A DNA stretch of 64,000 nucleotides from Ophioderma brevispina (GCA_023653785.1 JAMKCH010012612.1:23065-87064); one strand, 5' to 3'; numbered from the stretch's first letter, positions 46,961 to 59,250 are shown. Notes: generated by a model from the letters alone, not told the origin. Program-made: numbers and translations.

Positions 46961-47340
46961 GTACCGAAGGGGAGAGATTTACTAGTGTACCCAAAAATTG
47001 TACCGAAGGGGAGAGATTTACTAGTGTACCCAAAAATTGTACCGAAGGGGAGAGATTTACTAGTGTACCCAAAAATTGTACCGAAGGGGAGAGACTTCCG
47101 AGTGTATACGAAATTGTGTCCAAGCCTTTGTACCGAAGGACAATAACATATCCAGGGGGAAAGTCGCGAAGAAAATTGTAATATTGCGTCTAAGGAAGAA
47201 ACTGTATGTTGTGCCCTAGGGGAGAGACTTACTAGTATACTCAAAGTTTGTGCCCAAGGGAGAGAACCATGTGATTATATAAATTGCGCCTAAGGGAGAG
47301 AATTGTATCTTTACACCAAAGAAGTGTAAAAATTTGTACC
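46961..47340 (+). repeat. 39-bp tandem repeat with polypurine-tract-like core
   Basis: Three essentially perfect 39-bp units start at 46961, 47000 and 47039, each with GTACCGAAGGGGAGAGATTT. They decay through 47078 to about 47340 as variants such as 'taagggagagaa'. AAGGGGAGAGA is what one expects of a polypurine tract, so the array may be multiplied PPT sequence next to the 3' LTR. Confidence 0.85.
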
Positions 47341-47478
47341 GAGTCGAGCACGAGTGTATGCGCACGGGAGTAGTGTGTGATCAAAAATTAGTCTGTCGAC
47401 ACAAAATTCTGTCGATATAAAATTCTGTCGACACTGCAAAAAATCAGTCTGTCGACATAAAATTTTCCGTCGACAAAC

Positions 47479-48014
47479 TGTCGACACAGGTTTGATAGAG
47501 GTTGTCGACGAGCTGTCGACGTAGGGGTAACGTAGAGGTTGTCGACGAGTTGTCGACATAGGTTTAACGTAGAGGTTGTCGACGAGTTGTCGACATATGT
47601 TTAACGTAGAGGTCGACAAGCTGTCGACATAGGGGTAACAGGGGTCGACAAACTGTCGACACGGATTTGATAAAGGTGGTCGGCGTCCTGTCGATCTTGG
47701 TGCTCGTACAGTAAGATTGTCAGTATTAGCTGTAAATGAAATAGTTGACCTACAGTATAATTATTTGTCATAACTAATGTAAATTAAGCTGAATAAATCA
47801 GTTATTGAGCGACAGAGCTACCCGGAAAAGTTGCCTACCACCCTTCTTCTTTTGTGCCTCCGAGCCAGTCCCAAATACAGGAGTTCTGTCCTCCTAAACT
47901 TACCCTGGGTGTTTTTGGATGCGCCAAAAGCCAACCAGTGCCACGCTACCACAAAAGCATTGGGTTGGCGGGGGCGAGTCGATTTACACCCATCCCCCGT
48001 ATCCTCCCGCTACA
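47479..48014 (+). repeat. 3' LTR
   Basis: TGTCGACACAGG to CGCTACA, alignable to 37773-38291 with many small indels. The GTCGAC array extends upstream to about 47394; fifteen GTCGAC hexamers lie within about 290 bp. Host sequence begins at 48015 ('caatgatgctc'). The region just before 47479 is not purine-rich, leaving the true LTR start open. Confidence 0.85.
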
Positions 48015-50689
48015 CAATGATGCTCAATAAAATAGATGAAATTCAATGACAATGTTTGCCATATTACATATTGAAGGATGTTGAATTTTCGTTAATTTTT
48101 TGTCAAGTTGTCAGCATCCGTCAATATGTAATCGGCGACATTTGCAAACATCCGTCGCATCGAAGTACGTCACTTTACGTATTGTGTATTTTTACCTACT
48201 GATGGATACTGAACCCATGGTCAAGATCCGGCAATTTGAACTTCATTATTTAGTACTTTTCCTTAATAACCTACCAAATAGTTGGTTTGTTCGTCACACT
48301 TGACAGGGTTGGACATGGGCCAAACCATATGTGCTTTGATATCCCTGACGTCCCTTTATGAAATGCACTTTTGAATAAAAATCACGGAGCGACCCTGCCA
48401 TGTTTTAAGGGGGAAGTTGGAATGCTAACGTCAAAACAAGAGATCCTGTTTTTTCGATGATCGTCTGATTCCTCTGAAACGTGTCGGGGATTGTATCTCT
48501 CAAACAAAAAGCAAACACCCCAACAAACAAACAAAAGCCAACAAACAAAAACAACAAAAAATAAACAACAACAGAACATGTGCTGTGATTCCATGATTTT
48601 CGTCCTCTCTGGTATCAAACAATGTTTTTTGTTGTCAACAAGCTAATATTATCTTCATTATCCTTATCCGTTATGCAATTCCATGCTATTTCATGTTCTG
48701 CCATGGGATTTACCAGTTAGGAGTGAGGAGAGAAAACTCGGGCTGAGATTTCAGTCTATAGGTCTCTAACCATAAATCCTAGAAAGCATCAACTAAAGTC
48801 TGCATCTTTGGAATCCTTTTGACCAGGCTAACATTTTGTACACTTTTAAACAATGAGGAAGCATTCTATATTTGATGCCTTCATGAGCTTTCATAATCCC
48901 TATTTTTCTATAGTTTGAAGGGTGTTGAATCAGATATTTTAGGTCCAACCTCTGGGAAATATGGGGAACTTTGTAAAATAAGGGGGTAAAATTGGTACAG
49001 GGGTAAATTTGAAATCAAGTCAAATTGTGTTTAAATGGGCCAATGTATTTGTCTCATTTTAATTATTTGTACTAATTTTCCGGAGGTTAAACCCAACTAC
49101 CACTGCCACCTACCCCGGAACTCTTCCTGTTTTTACTGTTTTTACAGAATGTAAACAACCAAATTGGTTTCAAACTCGTGGAAGTGATTTCAGTAAGGGT
49201 TCTTTTCATTATGTCAATTTTTTTTCATGCCATTATGTCCCTTTAAGATACAATTTTATTTGACTTTAACATAGCCATACCCTTATCATCATTTTGGATA
49301 TGGGAAAAGTTGACTTGATTTGACTTGATTCAAAAGACTGTAGCTCGGCCTATACTTAACCGATTGGAATTATCTTTTCAATTAAACGATAAATTGAAAA
49401 GGCTTTCCGTGTGATACCACATATGTTAGATATATTGTTATTTCTAAAAGATCGAAAATTGCGGACACAATCGGGGTCAATTTCTTTTTTACTCATCCTG
49501 TAGAAACTGGAGGCAGATCGTGGATTTAACCATATAAATCTAATTATGATACTAACTGCATTTCAATACAAATGTTTTAAAAAGGCTGAAAAACATGCAC
49601 TGCTCACCAAAGGCTTCCTTTGTTAAAGGTCGTAACTTATCACCTACCGCGTTAATTGGAAAGCTTTAGAATCAGTGATTTGTAGAAATGTGTCTTCATA
49701 TTTTGGAAACGGCTTTGAAATGTCTTTTAATAAGGCTGATTGAGTTATGCTCTAGATAGAACAGCTATGGGATGTATTCATTGTTGTGCACAGTTATTTG
49801 TCGTAATTATTTCATGTTATATTTTCACCAGTCAATTTGAAACAAACATTCCATATTATATTACAGGTTTTCGATTTCGCGCTCAATTGAGCATTCATCA
49901 GAGGTAGAAATAAATTTCAAAGAAATAAAGGAATTTAATGAGGTCTTAATTCAACTGTATTTATTGGTATTTCAATTTACATTTAAAGGCAAATGGTTTC
50001 ATAATGACGTTCGAAAGGGACATTTCGTGATCCATAACCTCGTCCCTCGACTAAAGGTTCAGATGATTTTTGTATCATCTGAACCCTTAGCCTGTAATGC
50101 AGGTGTGTCTAATCTTACGTGTAAATACGGTCGTCTCTATAAGATTCCTTTTTTCCACTTTATTGAAACGATCATTGGCTGAAATAATAAGAAACTGAAG
50201 CAATTTGGATACGGTAGAATAAAAAGATAAGCAAGATATGAGGTTTGAATATACGTGTAATAGTCCCCGTTGCCATCGACCATAGGAATTACATTTTAAG
50301 ATTGGGTTGCACAGTACCGGGGACATTTTCTTCTTTTAATTTGCTCAGTATTGGTCTTGGACATTTTAGAATACACATTTTAGGAAGACAGAGAGACAAG
50401 AATTTGGTATACAATGACCAATTAAAAGAAAATAATAAAAATCATGACATGTCACCATTTTCGGTAGCAATCTTAAAGGCCCAAGTGCACCAAATCGGGG
50501 TAAATTACTAGTCTAGTAAGCCTACCTTACTACTCGCCAAACTATGGGTAAGTAATTACTAGCGTACGAAATCGGAGTACGAAGCTGAAAAGTAACTTCC
50601 GATTAGTAACCTCCATATTTAGTAATAAAGGATAGATTACCTCGCTAGTAATTTAAAGGCACTATTTGCTAAATCAGAAAATCGAAAGA
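48015..50689. other. Unassigned AT-rich sequence
   Basis: No gene is recognised. About 48885-48985 is weakly similar to 60265-60345 ('tttttctatagtt.gaagg' and 'ggtccaacctctgg.aaat'), a minor dispersed repeat. An AAACA-rich tract lies at 48505-48570. Confidence 0.45.
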
Positions 50690-50699
50690 AAATATAATC

Positions 50700-50985
50700 A
50701 TAAATTAGATTTTTTTGCATTAGTGTAAAAAGTGTCGGTGTCCTAAGGGACCAAATCAATACTTAACTGGCGGGCGTGTTCCGGTTCTGCCCGGTTCCAA
50801 GGCGGTTCCATTTAATCAATTCAATCTTCTGAATCATTTAAATCCGATTAAGTAATTCGGCAAACTCAATGAATTAATTGAACCGCGCGGAAAACGGGCA
50901 GAACCGGAAAACGCCCCGCAAGTTGAGTGTGAATTCGTTACCCTAACATACCCTAAAAGTTATAAACCAAAAGCATCTAATATGG
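50700..50985. repeat. Fold-back element with GC-rich inner stem
   Basis: 'ttccggttctgcccggttcc' (50780-50799) pairs with 'aaaacgggcagaaccggaaa' (50891-50910). 'tttaatcaattcaat' pairs with 'aatgaattaattgaa', and pairing continues outward weakly to about 50702/50985. The loop is about 35 nt. No coding capacity. Confidence 0.75.
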
Positions 50986-51149
50986 AGAAAATTGGATATT
51001 GTAGGTTATTTACTCTCCATACGGCACGTTCTTCTTCTGTCAATCCTGTTGGGGTCACTAACATGTAAAATAACATATATTCAGCAGGGCTTTTGGTAAA
51101 CCATTTAACACCAAATAATATCCCGGATTACAAAAGAAAATGCTGAGTC

Positions 51150-51636
51150 AAAAATGTTCAAATTGACCAAAATCCCAATAAAGGCACCTAAAACTTGCTG
51201 CAGGACGTCATGCTCCATGTTAACAGTAATTTTCCAACAATCAATCGACACTGGGATTCTGCCGTTAGACTGGAAAAATGCTAATGTGACGCCAATTTTC
51301 AAGAAAGGTTCCCGTTCTGACCCAGCTAACTACAGACCTGTATCATTGACCTCGGTAAGCTGTAAACTGCTGGAACACATCATAGATAGCCAATATTCAA
51401 CTCGTGAAACATCGGATACTTAAATATCCAACCAGCAGCGCCTTCCGTTCAGGAATTCTTGTGAATCTCAACTTATTATGACGATGGAAGACCTTACGTC
51501 AAATTTTGATAACAACATCATAACCGATATAGCAGTGCTCGATTTCTCAAAGGCATTTGATGTTGTGCCGCATCGGAAGTTAATCAAGAAACTAGATTAC
51601 TACGGTGTAAGAGGCAGTGTACAGAACTGGATCAAG
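51150..51636 (+). pseudogene. LINE B reverse transcriptase, N-terminal half
   Basis: The first frame encodes LPLDWKNANVTPIFKKGSRS and DPANYRPVSLTSVSCKLLEH, classic CR1-like RT blocks. After frameshifts near 51410-51430 it continues [20 protein letters not shown] and [13 protein letters not shown] up to the insertion point. Confidence 0.85.
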
Positions 51637-52019
51637 TAGTCTGGGGCCAAAACCCCATTTTTTACCTGAACCCAAAAGTAGCGTCCGCACAATTTTTTTT
51701 GGCTGTTTCTACATCCTGAAGACCTACTGATTGAGAAACTGAGGGGTGCCAAATTGCACCCTTGAGCATTTTGAAATATCCAAGATGGCTGCCAAGATGG
51801 CCGCCACCACATAAAATTAGCAATAACTCAGCTTCTAAAGCAGCTATAAGGATGATTCTTGTGTCTTTGTATGGGTTTTTGGTGTCAGTGAATGTGGAAA
51901 TGCAGTGCTATAGGCGTTAAGCAAATGAATGAATATGAATTAAGTTTGCCAGAGGGGGTTAATAGTTCAAAATAAAACCAACGTGGTGACAATGGCTTTT
52001 TAAAGCAAGAAGCAAGGTA

Positions 52020-52425
52020 GAATGGGATTCGTTATTCAAAAACACAGAACTAGTCTTCAGAGTTGAGGTTGATTGGACAACATCACTGGGGGATGTTAAA
52101 GAAAGAAATCTTATGTTAAGGAGTTATGACCAACTACCAACTTCATTTTTAAGATTAGTGGTGATATGAGGATAACAACGCCAAATGAAGGAAAAAAGCT
52201 CCAGATTCGAGCAGTCAGCTCGGCCAGAAGTCATCGTAATAGACGGATTCTCTGGATTATCCACAGGCCAGCAGTACATGGAAAAGTACAGGACTGTGTG
52301 GGGTTCTCATGTACATCCAAAAAAGCTTCCAAAGCACGATGTCTACCTGATCTTTGATCGCTACTTTGAGGTATTAAGGGTTCAACAAAGAGCGGTCGCG
52401 CTGGAAAGCAGGTCAGAGTAGACCA
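52020..52425 (+). pseudogene. N-terminal remnant of the uncharacterised Cys-rich-tail family
   Basis: In order and across frames: FRVEVDWTTSLGDVKERNLM, LRSYDQLPTSFLRL, EVIVIDGFSGL and PKHDVYLIFDRYFE. From general knowledge, 'VIDG ... V.L.FDRY ... TR' is the N-terminal signature of the same family whose C-terminus lies at 24780-25700. The usual residues after FDRY (S-x-K-x-x-T-R) are degraded. Function is unknown; a nuclease-like (PIN/FEN) fold has crossed my mind but is not supported here. Confidence 0.55.
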
Positions 52426-52869
52426 GCACCAACTTACATAAGTTGCCCTCCTCCATCACAGCAAGTCATTTTAATGATGTAAAAAACAAAGTACCGCTAT
52501 CGACATCATTTGTTCAAACACCTTGCTGCCTAACACTGCCAACCTGCTAAATGTGGTTCTCCATCACAGACTACGGATCACATTCTCAGTGATTGCCCTA
52601 CCTTTCGTACACGGTGAATAGACCTTTCAAACTCCAACCAATCAACAGGTGATGGCTCCACCGTCTACAACAAATTTATTAGCTGCTGCTTCATATGCAA
52701 GAAGAAGAACAACACTACTGGGGCCGTGTGAAGTTCTTGCAGAACAGCGCACAGTAGTACATCGCCTTATTGTGACAGGATCTTTATTTGAGATAGAAAA
52801 TAATCGTTTTTCCCTAGAGGCATTCAAATTGGAAGCTACGCTTTCGACACTATAGCGAACTAAACAGTC

Positions 52870-53480
52870 ATGATGTTTACGTATATACACCAGTAAACAA
52901 AGGGAGAGAGAAACCAATAAGAGATGAGTAAAGGATACCCCAGTAATAGTTTCCCGGTTTCATTGGTTGAGAGGCATCATGGAGTAGTCTTACCCAATTC
53001 GGGAGGAATTTCTGCTCCTTGATCCCTATTGAAGTTGTTAGGGGTAGAATTGATGTAGGGGGGAAGACGTGATGAGTTCCTTTCAGTCCAAGTAGTGTTT
53101 CCGGTCCAGGAATTTGGTTCTTGTCCCAGTCAATGTTAGTTGGTCGTTCCACACATGTTCGGAGATTTTGTGTGTGCCCGTCTGAGTCGCTTACTGTTGT
53201 TCGTCGGTTCTCTCTTTCAATGATCTGCCGGTTTACCAATGTACACTTGTCACATGATCCATAAGGAATAGAGTAGATAACTCCAGGTGGAGTTTAGTCC
53301 GGTGCTCGACCCATATATGGACTTTTGCGCAAGCGTCCACACAAATGGTTTGTTTTGATGGTTTCTGGGCATCATTGACCTGCTGATTCCAAATATGGAT
53401 GATGCCACTTTTGGCATCATTGAGCATTGTGAGATAGCGGACGGGGGGGGGGGGGGGGGTGGTAAATTTAACAAGGGTAA
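52870..53480 (-). pseudogene. Penelope-like element: linker and GIY-YIG endonuclease remnant
   Basis: On the minus strand: LNDAKSGIIHIWNQQ (linker), GVIYSIPYGSCDKC (GIY-type core after the Cys pair), LVNRQIIERENRRTT and THNIDWDKNQI-like 'PTNIDWDKNQIPGPETLL'. This is the C-terminal endonuclease of canonical Penelope-like retroelements. Its RT partner in the window is on the other strand. A G19 run lies at 53441-53459 near the linker. Confidence 0.7.
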
Positions 53481-54059
53481 ATTTGTTAAAGTTTCATGTG
53501 GATTTGAAATATGTTTATAGAAAGTTTATTTTGTCCTAAGGTTTAAAAAACAGTTATAGTTTGCTTACCTGCCAACCTTTGTGTTTACAACTACAGACCA
53601 CAAATTTGTTCAAGGGCATCATGGGATTAAATATTACAACGATCGATTTGTTTCAATTGGTTTCAAATGTTCGTATGGGATTGTTAAAACATGAAATAAA
53701 CATTTACCTCATGTCAATCATTGCTAAGGTATCAACAGAGACTAACATGATTAAACCCCCATAGACCTGTGGACCTCTCCATTATTTCCCCTTATTTATA
53801 CCACAAATGTCCAACAAAGTGTTGTGAACCTATATTTACATTAATATCAAACCGAATGGAAGAAGAATTTGAGCCCATTTTTGAAAAGAAATCTGTGCAT
53901 TCTAAATTGCTTACCCCAGGATGACCTTGAAACCATTTTAGGATGGATGTGTAAAAGTAAATGTCACTAGATTATAGCAAAACTATAATTTTTTTAATCC
54001 TTAGGAACAGATGACAACATGACTCTACACCTTTTAACCCAGTTATGAAGCATTTTACA

Positions 54060-54300
54060 AATTTTACCCTGTTAATTACCCCCTTCCCTATCTCAAATGC
54101 TCAGGATGACCAAAAGTGGCATCATCCAGACTTAGATTCAGTAGGTAAAATGTTGCCTAGGAAACCATCAAAATATTTTGTGGACTCTGGGCAAGGTCAC
54201 ATGCAAGGTTTCTTTGGGGCCGAGCACCAGACTATTTCTGGGAACAGGGTCTTTAGGGTTTGTACTAGTTGTTGTGGTCGTAGAGTGTTATATAAGTCTT
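54060..54300 (+). pseudogene. Penelope-like linker segment, second copy, opposite strand
   Basis: The DNA of 54085-54240 is homologous to the complement of 53300-53435 ('ccaaaagtggcatcatcca', 'gaaaccatcaaaa', 'gccgagcacc.gact'). It represents a second, inverted copy of the region before the endonuclease. Confidence 0.7.
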
Positions 54301-54319
54301 AAACTACACCCGTAGATTC

Positions 54320-55020
54320 TTCGTCTGTTTCGGCTTTTGGACTCTCCGACCTACAGCATAGCCAAGGAGTTGACCCTACATACTTCAACCTCGACAGGAA
54401 AGACCAGACATCATGTAAAAAGACACGAGGATTTCGCATACGTTCATATATACTGTGACCCTCAAAGACTAGGAGATATGCTAGTATCCATTGATGTAGA
54501 ATCGCTTTTCACCTCTGTTCCTCTGAAGGGAAGCCTTTGACATTACCATGGACCGTGTCAAAGATGACGTGACACTGATTGACTGGACATCCCTCCGCAT
54601 CGCTGACGTGAACGGAGGTTGAGTTTTGTTTGACTAACACCTACTTCATATTTGAGGCGGCGAGCCGATACTCCCAAACTGATTGGCTAACGATGGGTTC
54701 TTCCGTTCCCCACAGTGGGCTAACTGTTTATGGAGTTGTTTTGAGCAGGAAGCCCTTCGACTGCACCTAACCCATCGCGCTTATGGAAACGTTATGTGAC
54801 GACACTTTCTGTGTTATAGATGGACCAAGGTATCGTCTTTCTTTGACCATCTTCAAACAGTCTGAGCAGGATGTCATCAAATTCACTCGTGAAGAGTTGA
54901 CCAACGGAAAGCAGATCGCGTTCCTCGACGTTTTGGTTAAGATGAAACCTGAGCTTATTCTTGACACGCACGACGTCTATCGCAAGAAGACCCACGCCGA
55001 CCAACACTTGAATTGAATCG
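54320..55020 (+). pseudogene. Penelope-like reverse transcriptase remnant
   Basis: Blocks in order: DSPTYSIAKELT and TGKTRHHVKRHEDFA, DMLVSIDVESLFTSVPLK (first catalytic Asp), a GSS-type loop in another frame near 54690, CDDTFCVIDGP (54798-54830, catalytic DD) and IAFLDVLVKM with VYRKKTHADQHL. This order is diagnostic of Penelope-like RT. At least four frame changes. The arrangement linker-then-RT suggests a tandem or partial copy, as is common for this class. Confidence 0.8.
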
Positions 55021-55419
55021 CTGTGTCTGTGAATCTGATCCACCAGGGAAAATGTGAATTTTCTGTGAATGCAAAGAAGGTGTAACTGTCAAAAATAAGT
55101 GACTTTAAAATTAAAGCTGATTTTTACTTCAGATGACCAAAAGTGATCAAGAGAAACTGCAGGAATTAATTCCAAAAAAATTTTTTTTATCTAATTCCAT
55201 GGTTATTTAATTTTATTTTGCAAAATTGGCACAACCTTAATCTTATGTCAGCGTGGGCCTCATTTTTGTTTTGAAGTGTTTCCAAAGAGTAGTTAATATG
55301 TGGATAGGTTATGCGATTATCTTCAGTCTTGATGAACAAGTTGCCAAATAAGTCTACATTACAAATCTAATGTGGGTTTTGCCCACTTTAGATACCCCTT
55401 TTATGAAATAGTCCAATCT

Positions 55420-55960
55420 ATAGTTGAATGTTTTGCAAAAAGACCACCGTATTAAGACAATTGTGCTCACCTTTCTATTGAATGCTTTTGCCAACTATTG
55501 GACTACTTAGTATGACAAAAAACGTCTGGAAACATCTTTGAACGTTTGCCAACTCTTATAGACTACCCGTTCATTACAAACTTTTCATCATTTCATAGTT
55601 GAACGCTTTGTTCAAATATAGAATACCATATTATGAAAATCCCCTGAAACGAAATGTTTGTAATTGGATATTTTGCCAAACTTAGACTAACCGATCATGA
55701 CAACTACTTTGGGTAATTTTCATAGTACACTTTGCAAACTTCGAACTAACGTATGATGACAATATGTACATCATCACCATACATGAATGCTTTGTACTTA
55801 CAGTAAAAACTATAAAGGTAAGTCTGTGCAACATATTCAAAGTAAATGGTCTGTAACTAAGACTACCTTTTGGTCAACTCATCATATGAATATTTGAATG
55901 GTTTGGCCCAAATTGAGACCACACTATTATGATAATTTGTGAGGAAGCGTATTTTCACCT
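55420..55960. repeat. Degenerate ~60-66 bp tandem repeat inside the long-TIR element
   Basis: 'ttgaatgctttgccaaactt.gactacc.tattatgaca' recurs about eight times with heavy divergence, for example near 55485, 55540, 55605, 55665, 55725 and 55895. Confidence 0.75.
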
Positions 55961-56605
55961 GTATGTCATTACCAACTCTCACTTTTAATGTAAAGAAACA
56001 CGTAATGCTTTAAGGGGAAAATTGAATTATGATAAACATAAACCTATAGAAAGACACCACAATTACAATCGTATTTGGTGCAAGAGGGTGAGACATGTAA
56101 TTAAAAGGTGTGTGTGATTTTTTTTGGCGGCATCTATGGATTTCGTATGGGAAGACTTAATGTTAAAAAGAAGTACCAAATTTGAATTCATGACACCAAA
56201 AACCCATACAATGACACAAGACTCTGCGTTTATAGCTTGCTTAAAAGATGAAGCTGAGCTAGCTGATTATATGTGGTGGCGGCAATCTTGGCGGCCATTT
56301 TGAAAAAAGATACCAAAAATAAAATAATTTGTATTTAAAAATAGTACAAATTTGAATTCCAGTGACACCAAACACAACAAAGACATAAAATTATATTATA
56401 GCTTAGCTGCTTTAGAAGTGAGTTATTGCTAGATTTTTGTGGTGCGCGATTTTGGCGGCAATTCTTGGAATTTCAAAATGCTCAAGGGTGCATATTTTGG
56501 CACCCCGCAGTTTCTCAATCATAGGTCCGTCAGGAGAGAATATAGCCAAAAAAATTGTGCGGACGCTATTTTTGAGTTTTTAGTTTTTGGCCCCAGACTA
56601 GGCTA

Positions 56606-57560
56606 GTCTTATCAGGACAGACTTAAAAAGGGGTGTTGTTAATGGAAAATCATCTAACCGGCGCGGTAGTAAAGTGGAAAGCGGAGTTCCCCAGGGGACA
56701 GTTTGGACCACATCTATTCCTTCCGTGGTTATAATGATATTCAGAAGCGTTGGGGCAAAACAAAACACGTTCTTTGCTTGATGATTGCATCGTGTACCGG
56801 AAAGACCACTTCCGGAGGATGAGCAGTTCTTCAAAAAATCTTGACACATTGGCCGAATGCGTCGGCAAAGCATGGTGTGAATGAAGTTTAATCCCACCAA
56901 ATGTACCACTATGCGCATTCTAGAAAAGAAACCCGGGTAGAACTAACTACACTATGCTAGGGGTCAACCTTGGAGAGAAGCAATAAAATCACCTATTTGG
57001 GCATATCATTCAGAATAACCTAAGTTGGAACAGCCAGACTGATCACGCTGTGGCGAAGGCAGCTCGTATCCTGAACTTCATCAAAAGGTTTAAACTTCTA
57101 TTCGGCCTCCATGAAGGTGAAGGAAATGAAGGAAATCGTATTCCAACGTAGTTAGACCACGCCTTAAATATGGGAGCGTCGCTTGGAACCCACATACCAA
57201 GAGAAATACTTTAGCTTGCTGGAAAAATAACAAACAAATACGCTAGGACGAGCAGCGTGACTGATATGATGACCAAACTGGATGGACCGCATTAGACGAT
57301 GAGGGCAAATAAAACCAGCTCCCCATATCTATACAAAGATTCTCAACAACCGTTCTTATTAAACCGATCCTGTGACCCAAAATGACCAGACCAAGAAGGG
57401 GGAACGACTCTCAGCTAATTGAGATTTCTGCCAACCAACCAATATTTACCATTAACTCACTTTTTACCACGGACCAGAAAAGTGGAACAGACTAACCACA
57501 AAGTGTCATCAGTGCCCCGAATCATCTGGTCATTTAAGATTTTATTTCAAAGTAAAGCCT
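56606..57560 (+). pseudogene. LINE B reverse transcriptase, C-terminal half
   Basis: It resumes RGVVNGKSSNRRGSKVESGV followed by PQGTV, then in shifting frames NNLSWNSQTDHAVAKAARIL, NFIKRFKLLF, VRPRLKYGSVAWNPHTK and SVTDMMTKLDW. These are the post-RT blocks of CR1-like LINEs. The FADD catalytic box is not legible near 56770. Confidence 0.8.
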
Positions 57561-57639
57561 TCCAAGGCCTCTTAGTCATAATTCCAGAGGACAACCCCCA
57601 GACCAAGTCCAAGTATGTCAATGGTCAGAGAATAAAAAA

Positions 57640-59250
57640 GGCAAGATGCTGGCTCTCTCAAATAGGCCTTTACGACACCTTGCACCGCACAACATTCTTC
57701 TTCACAACTTTAGCGTTCATTACGGTGTCCGTGGAGTAGCCTTGGAGTGGTTCAGGAGTTTTACCTAACTAACGTTCACAACATCTACGTTCACTTCCAC
57801 CACCACCACTCCATCACTCCAGCACCACCGCATCCTCCCTCAAACCTATCACTTGCCGTCCCACCAGGCTCAATCCTTGGACCCCTACTTTTCATCATTT
57901 AACATGAATGACAATCACCAACATCTCTAACACACTAAAACTAATCTTATTTGCCGATGACACAAAACATTTTTCCTTTCAAAAACCCTGACTTAATGCA
58001 CATTTTTAAACAACATGAATCACGAACTCGCCAACTCACTGACTGGTTTCGGCTAACAAACTTTCTAATCAATGTCTTAAAAACTAACTACATGCTTTTT
58101 TCTACACACAACAAGCAATAATCATACCCAAACATTAACAATAGATAACCAGACACTCTCCCAGGTACCCTCACAACCAAATTTCTTGGCATCACAATCG
58201 CGACAAACTACAGAATAACACTCAACCTGTCACTACCAAAGCGTCTCACGCAATTGGTACCATCTACAGAGCTAAACACCACCCTCCAGACATACACCGA
58301 AAATCATTTTAAACACACATTAGTTCTCCCATAACTTAGCTACTGTAACATCATCTGGGCCTCCAACTATCAGTTCACGACTTACCAACTAAACCAAACT
58401 AAACATCAACAAAATGGGCCATTCGCACTATCACCAACTCAACCCCCAGAACTCACACATTGCCATTATTTCACTCACTGAAAAACACTAAATTAAGCAC
58501 CTCACCAACTTCAAAACGCGCTCTTCATGTTTGCCTATCACAAACAATCATTTTACCACCACCTCCGAACTTCAGCAATTTACTTTACCACAACAGACAA
58601 ATCCACAGCTATAATACTAGACAAGCCGACAAACTTCATCTCCCTCCCCCTCCCAAAATCCTTCCTCTTAAAAGCACTTTATTCAGTTCACGGCGCTAGC
58701 TTTGGAATTGATCTCCGAATCCATCACAACAAATTAACAAAACAAAAATATCTCTCTCCTCACCTTTTCTTTATCCCATTTCTATCTCTATTCCTTACTT
58801 TTCTTCACCTCTACCCCTTCTATCTCTGCTTCCCTCTTATGAAATATTATTTCATCATCCCTCATCAAGACAATGTTGAAGTCTGTCCTTCTTTTCCAAA
58901 CCCGTATCCCGTATTCCCGTCAAGTGTGTGTTTACTTAGATATTGTTTGTCTTTGTTTGTCTCTGTTCTTTGTTATGTAGATTTCCTATGTAATATTATA
59001 TATCACCTCTTACTTGTATCATTTTTGTAATATTTTAAATATATTGACTTTATGTGCTAACAGGCCAGCATAACATAAGCCCTACGGTGTCCCATTACTG
59101 GTCCTAGCATATCTATCCTTCACCAGTTATCTTTTACAGTGTACAATTTATTCATTATGTATTATTTATATACTACTTGTATTATCATTTTTGTCACGTT
59201 CGATATGTTATGCTGAATAAATAAACTGAAACTGAAACTGAAAACTGAAA
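57640..59250 (+). mobile_element. LINE C: 5'-truncated relative of LINE A
   Basis: It begins within the RT (FDTLHRTTF corresponds to FDTIDHNIL of LINE A). It continues with YGVRGVALEWFRS-like, VPPGSILGPLLFII and LFADDT (57952-57970), then the 'kFLGITI' block and a 3' UTR with 'ggtcctagcatat'. It ends with 'aataaataaactgaaactgaaactg', an (ACTGAA)n tail. It is fused directly to LINE B at its 5' end, so it inserted there by target-primed integration. Frames are broken throughout. Confidence 0.85.

Larger units (their letters stand above)
37773..48014 (+). mobile_element. Gypsy-like LTR retrotransposon, ~10.2 kb, degenerate
   Basis: Two direct LTRs (519 and 536 bp), a primer-binding-site-like sequence, and the order gag (CCHC), protease, RT, RNase H, integrase (HHCC, DDE, GPY-like end) identify a Ty3/Gypsy-type element on the plus strand. 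It is longer than most because of a roughly 1.1-kb purine-rich leader and a 2.5-kb post-integrase region. All pol domains carry frameshifts and stops. The interior is GC-rich and strongly A+G-biased on the plus strand, unlike the AT-rich surroundings. Confidence 0.85.
51637..56600. mobile_element. 4.96-kb long-TIR DNA element inserted in LINE B
   Basis: GTCTGGGGCCAAAA (from 51639) and TTTTGGCCCCAGAC (to 56598) start TIRs of about 290 bp. They share 'agtagcgtccgcacaatttt', 'gattgagaaactg' and 'tgcacccttgagcattttga'. TA is present at both edges and is the likely target. The right side carries a second copy of an inner roughly 190-bp TIR segment (56170-56440). The core holds an uncharacterised-family fragment, two Penelope fragments and a tandem repeat. 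No recognised transposase. The TIRs carry GATGGC(C/T)GCC words comparable to those in the 20.5-27.8 kb composite. Confidence 0.8.
51120..57600 (+). mobile_element. LINE B: CR1-like retrotransposon split by a 4.96-kb element
   Basis: The RT N-terminal half lies at 51150-51636 and the remainder at 56606-57560. They are separated by the TIR element at 51637-56600. The join falls between the NWIK and RGVVNG-type motifs of the RT. The 3' end is replaced by the 5'-truncated LINE C from about 57640. It is a dead copy. Confidence 0.85.

Noticed and set aside
46961..47117. Regular 39-bp repeats, considered as a CRISPR-like array
   Set aside because: Units are contiguous with no unique spacers, in a eukaryotic retrotransposon.
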